The translations under genes and the position numbers were made by a program. From positions 1 to 13,301 of the forward strand of contig JBGUKB010000022.1 in assembly GCA_045114235.1 (NCBI GenBank): 13,301 nucleotides of DNA. Direction: 5' to 3'. The stretch is from UBA1732 sp045114235 (GTDB taxonomy: Bacteria > Verrucomicrobiota > Lentisphaeria > Victivallales > UBA1829). The notes below the pieces were generated by a model. That model had not been told where the DNA came from and did no database searches. It saw only the letters and a list, made by a program, of their open reading frames with translations. Positions within the stretch are counted from its first letter, which is position 1; each line of letters begins with the position of its first letter. Positions 10,976-13,301 of this stretch are shown here, piece after piece.

Positions 10976-12883
10976 ATGCAGGACTACATCTATTCCGTGA
11001 TCGCCTTCCTGGCGATGGGGATCCATCTGATCATCAACTTCGACATGCTTCCCGGCCGGAAGATATCCGATGCGCGCGGAGCGAAAGAGTATCGCGGGTT
11101 TCTGGCGGGCGTCTTCGCCTACTACATAACGGATGCGAGCTGGGGCGTCCTGGCGGGGCTTGCCTGGACGAAACTCCTGTATGTCGACACGATGGTCTAC
11201 TACATCGCGATCGCCGTATCCGTTCTGATGTTATGCCGTTTTGTCATCGCCTATCTGGGCGTCAGAGGCTGGAGGTCGCGAATCCTTTTCTGGTTCGGAT
11301 ATGTGCTTCTGGCCCTGTACATCTTGTTGCTGGCGGCCAATCTCTTCAACGACTGCCTCTTCTTTTTCGACGGGGATGGCAATTATCACGCCGGGCCGTT
11401 GCGCCACCTCATATTCTATCCTCTTGCCGTTTTTGTCGTTGTGACGGCGTGTTTCTCGTTCGTGAGGTTCCTCCACAGCCGGGACTCCATACGCAGGCGA
11501 AGCATGGTCGTCTTTCTGTTCTGCCTCACGATGGCGGTTGCCGTAGTCCTTCAGATCCTCTGGCCGCTGTGGCCGTTTTACGCGCTCGGCTGCCTCGTCG
11601 GCAACTGCTTCTTCCATGTCTTCGTCATTGAGGACGAACGTGCCGATTTGCGGCAGGCCGCCATCGAACGCGAACAGACAGCCAAGCATCTGGCGGAGGT
11701 TCAGAACGCGCTCGAGCGCGCCCGCGCGGCCGAACAGGCCAAGAGCCTGTTCTTCTCGACCGTCAGCCACGACATCCGCACGCCGCTCAACGCCATCATC
11801 GGGTTCTCCGAGCTGCTGCGGAACGGCATCGAGGACCCGAACGAAAAGGCGCAGGCCCTCGATGCGATCGCGACCAGCGGACAGACGCTGCTCGACCTGA
11901 TCAACGACGTGCTTGACCTCTCCAAGCTCGAGGCGGGAAAGATCGTCTTTGCACCGGAGCTGACCGATTTCAACAAGCTGGCATCCGGCGTGCTGCATTC
12001 CTTTGACATTTCCGTGCTCGGCAGGGATGTGGCGCTTGAGGAGCGCATCCCCCCGGTCCCGCTCCTCTTTGTCGACCCGCACCGGATCCGCCAGATCCTG
12101 TTCAACCTGATCGGAAACGCCGCCAAGTTCACGGAACACGGAAAGATCACCTTGTCGGCCTCGTTCGAGAAGAACCCCATTTCCATGGAAGAGACGGGGC
12201 GCCTGACGTTCTCCGTTGCCGACACCGGATGCGGGATCGCCGAGGATGACCAGGAAAGCGTCCTGAAGCCGTTCGTACAGGCAAAGACCTCCCAGGCGGC
12301 CAAGGGAACCGGGCTCGGGCTCTCGATCTGCTGTCAGCTGGCGGAGCGCATGGGAGGCAAGCTGACACTGAAATCCGCTCCGGGCAAAGGCTCGACCTTC
12401 ACCGTCACGATCCCGGACGTGCGTTTCTCCACGAAGGAAAAATCGAAGGTCGGGGACACCACCGGGCGGATCGCAATACAGGCCGCGCGGAACAATACAT
12501 CATCTGAAGGAAAGATCCCGCGCATCCTGATCGTGGACGACGTGCCCGTGAACGTGAAAGTGATCCAGTCGATGCTGCGCCGCCTGAACGTAACGGACGT
12601 CGTCACGGCGGGAAACGGCGCGGAAGCCATGGAAACACTCAAAACCGACAAGGAGATCGGCATCGTGCTGACCGACATGTGGATGCCGGTCATGAGCGGG
12701 GAGGAACTGATCCGCGAGATCAGAAGCAGGGAACAATGGAAAGACCTCCCCGTCTACGCCGTGACCGCCGACGTCGAAACGCGGAAGACATTCAAGGATT
12801 CCGGGTTCACCGGCATCCTCCTGAAGCCGATCAAGCTCAGCCAGCTGCAGGCCGCCATCGAATCCATGAAGGGGATTCAGTAA
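10976..12883 (+). CDS. Hybrid sensor histidine kinase with C-terminal receiver
   Basis: Membrane-bound hybrid kinase, 635 aa. Residues 1-217 hold about seven hydrophobic segments (near 5-21, 42-62, 72-94, 102-124, 143-165, 175-196, 198-217) forming a sensor of unrecognised family, with a YYITDASWGVLAGLAW motif in the second. A coiled-coil-like linker (220-258) leads to HisKA with the H-box FSTVSHDIRTPLNAI (phospho-acceptor H265), then the ATPase domain with N-box NLIGNAAKFT (377-386), G1 DTGCGI and G2 GTGLGLS (444-450). A receiver (about 516-632) has D521/D522, phospho-acceptor D567 (LTDMWMPVMSG), T597 and K617. No PAS, HPt or output domain and no partner regulator lie in the window. The ATG has AGGTG 5 nt upstream. 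It is monocistronic: own promoter, possible terminator downstream. Confidence 0.93.
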   Translation: MQDYIYSVIAFLAMGIHLIINFDMLPGRKISDARGAKEYRGFLAGVFAYYITDASWGVLAGLAWTKLLYVDTMVYYIAIAVSVLMLCRFVIAYLGVRGWRSRILFWFGYVLLALYILLLAANLFNDCLFFFDGDGNYHAGPLRHLIFYPLAVFVVVTACFSFVRFLHSRDSIRRRSMVVFLFCLTMAVAVVLQILWPLWPFYALGCLVGNCFFHVFVIEDERADLRQAAIEREQTAKHLAEVQNALERARAAEQAKSLFFSTVSHDIRTPLNAIIGFSELLRNGIEDPNEKAQALDAIATSGQTLLDLINDVLDLSKLEAGKIVFAPELTDFNKLASGVLHSFDISVLGRDVALEERIPPVPLLFVDPHRIRQILFNLIGNAAKFTEHGKITLSASFEKNPISMEETGRLTFSVADTGCGIAEDDQESVLKPFVQAKTSQAAKGTGLGLSICCQLAERMGGKLTLKSAPGKGSTFTVTIPDVRFSTKEKSKVGDTTGRIAIQAARNNTSSEGKIPRILIVDDVPVNVKVIQSMLRRLNVTDVVTAGNGAEAMETLKTDKEIGIVLTDMWMPVMSGEELIREIRSREQWKDLPVYAVTADVETRKTFKDSGFTGILLKPIKLSQLQAAIESMKGIQ

Positions 12884-12891
12884 GCCCGGCG

Positions 12892-12943
12892 AAAAGGGAC
12901 CGGTGCTTCAGGACAAATGACATCTTTCCGGTTTCCGTTTTTT
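12892..12943 (+). terminator. Possible weak terminator after the kinase
   Basis: GGGACCGG (12896-12903) can pair with CCGGTTTC (12928-12935), including two G-U pairs, around a 24-nt loop; CG and six T (12938-12943) follow. The long loop and wobble pairs make it much weaker than the terminator after lpxK. Confidence 0.4.
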
Positions 12944-13017
12944 GAAGAGTATCGTCAAAACTTCCGATGATATCCGTATCTCTTTCCCTTTTTATTAGAA
13001 AAAATCATTTGATTTGC

Positions 13018-13045
13018 TTGATTTTTTAGGAAAAACCTTTATATT
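13018..13045 (+). promoter_or_regulatory. Promoter of ppdK
   Basis: TTGATT (13018-13023), 16-bp spacer, TATATT (13040-13045), in a strongly AT-rich stretch. The start would be near 13052, with an A-rich leader of about 68 nt before the ppdK ATG. The rest of the gap (12884-13017) shows no other gene. Confidence 0.68.
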
Positions 13046-13119
13046 AAATGTTTATCTCTTCACTATCGACATAAAAAACACGCTAGAAAACGCAAAACAA
13101 CTGTCAGAAAGGATTTCGC

Positions 13120-13301
13120 ATGAAGAAATCTTCCGCGAAAAAGTACGTCTACCTGTTCGGAAAAGGCATGAGCGACGGCGACGCTTCCATGAATGAACTG
13201 CTCGGCGGCAAAGGCGCCAATCTCGCCGAAATGGCCAAGCTCGGCCTCCCGGTTCCCGCCGGATTCACCATCACCACCGAATGCTGCGTCGATTATTTCG
13301 C
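13120..13301 (+). CDS. ppdK: Pyruvate phosphate dikinase, N-terminal fragment (cut by window edge)
   Basis: Enzyme interconverting pyruvate, ATP and phosphate with phosphoenolpyruvate, AMP and pyrophosphate; in anaerobes it often serves PPi-dependent glycolysis or gluconeogenesis. Only the first 60 codons are present. The translation carries the family's N-terminal run YVYLFGKGMSDGDASM, then ELLGGKGANLAEMAKLGLPV and PAGFTITTECC, the start of the ATP-grasp nucleotide-binding domain. The related PEP synthase shares GGKGANLAEM, but the VYLFGKG opening favours PPDK. The ATG at 13120 has AAAGGA 6 nt upstream. It has its own promoter and is not part of the kinase unit. Confidence 0.92.
   Translation, partial: MKKSSAKKYVYLFGKGMSDGDASMNELLGGKGANLAEMAKLGLPVPAGFTITTECCVDYF

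Overview
The window looks like ordinary chromosome from a Gram-negative, moderately GC-rich bacterium. It has an lpxK gene for lipid A, a lipoprotein-type signal peptide, a housekeeping ribosomal operon and a pyruvate phosphate dikinase. Protein style and gene mix would fit the PVC group, for example an uncultured gut Lentisphaerota or Kiritimatiellota. That placement is an impression from the proteins, not a measurement. I see no CRISPR array, insertion sequence or phage genes.

Minus strand, 1-7208. (a) 1-1706: a four-gene translation operon reading rpsP, khpA-like KH protein, trmD, rplS (the last cut by the window edge). It is driven by a clear promoter at 1678-1706 and preceded by a leader of about 100 nt with several inverted repeats. 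rimM, often found in this cluster, is not here. (b) 1770-3993: a tRNA-Glu(TTC) followed after only 35 nt by an amidohydrolase_2 TIM-barrel gene and two overlapping half-length ChrA-type chromate transporter genes. (c) 4030-7269: a promoter, then an unusual 859-residue Na/Pi cotransporter (lipoprotein signal, Ig-like domains, transporter core, PhoU domain) and a DUF2062 membrane protein 23 nt downstream.

Plus strand, 7278-13301. A second promoter lies back-to-back with the Na/Pi promoter, its -35 only 8 bp away, and drives a structured leader of about 150 nt. The leader is followed by a WecA-like sugar-1-phosphate transferase fused to a CapD/FlaA1-type membrane and Rossmann module, translationally coupled (ATGA) to lpxK. 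Together these suggest envelope glycolipid synthesis. A strong intrinsic terminator then abuts a near-consensus promoter for an orphan hybrid histidine kinase with a multi-pass membrane sensor. The window ends in the first 60 codons of ppdK, which has its own promoter.

The best leads are domain architectures and control regions rather than a new system: the Ig/Na-Pi/PhoU lipoprotein, the WecA-CapD fusion with an extra cytoplasmic insert, the hairpin leader before it, a TrmD with a changed catalytic-position residue, and five promoters that all share the -10 hexamer TATATT.
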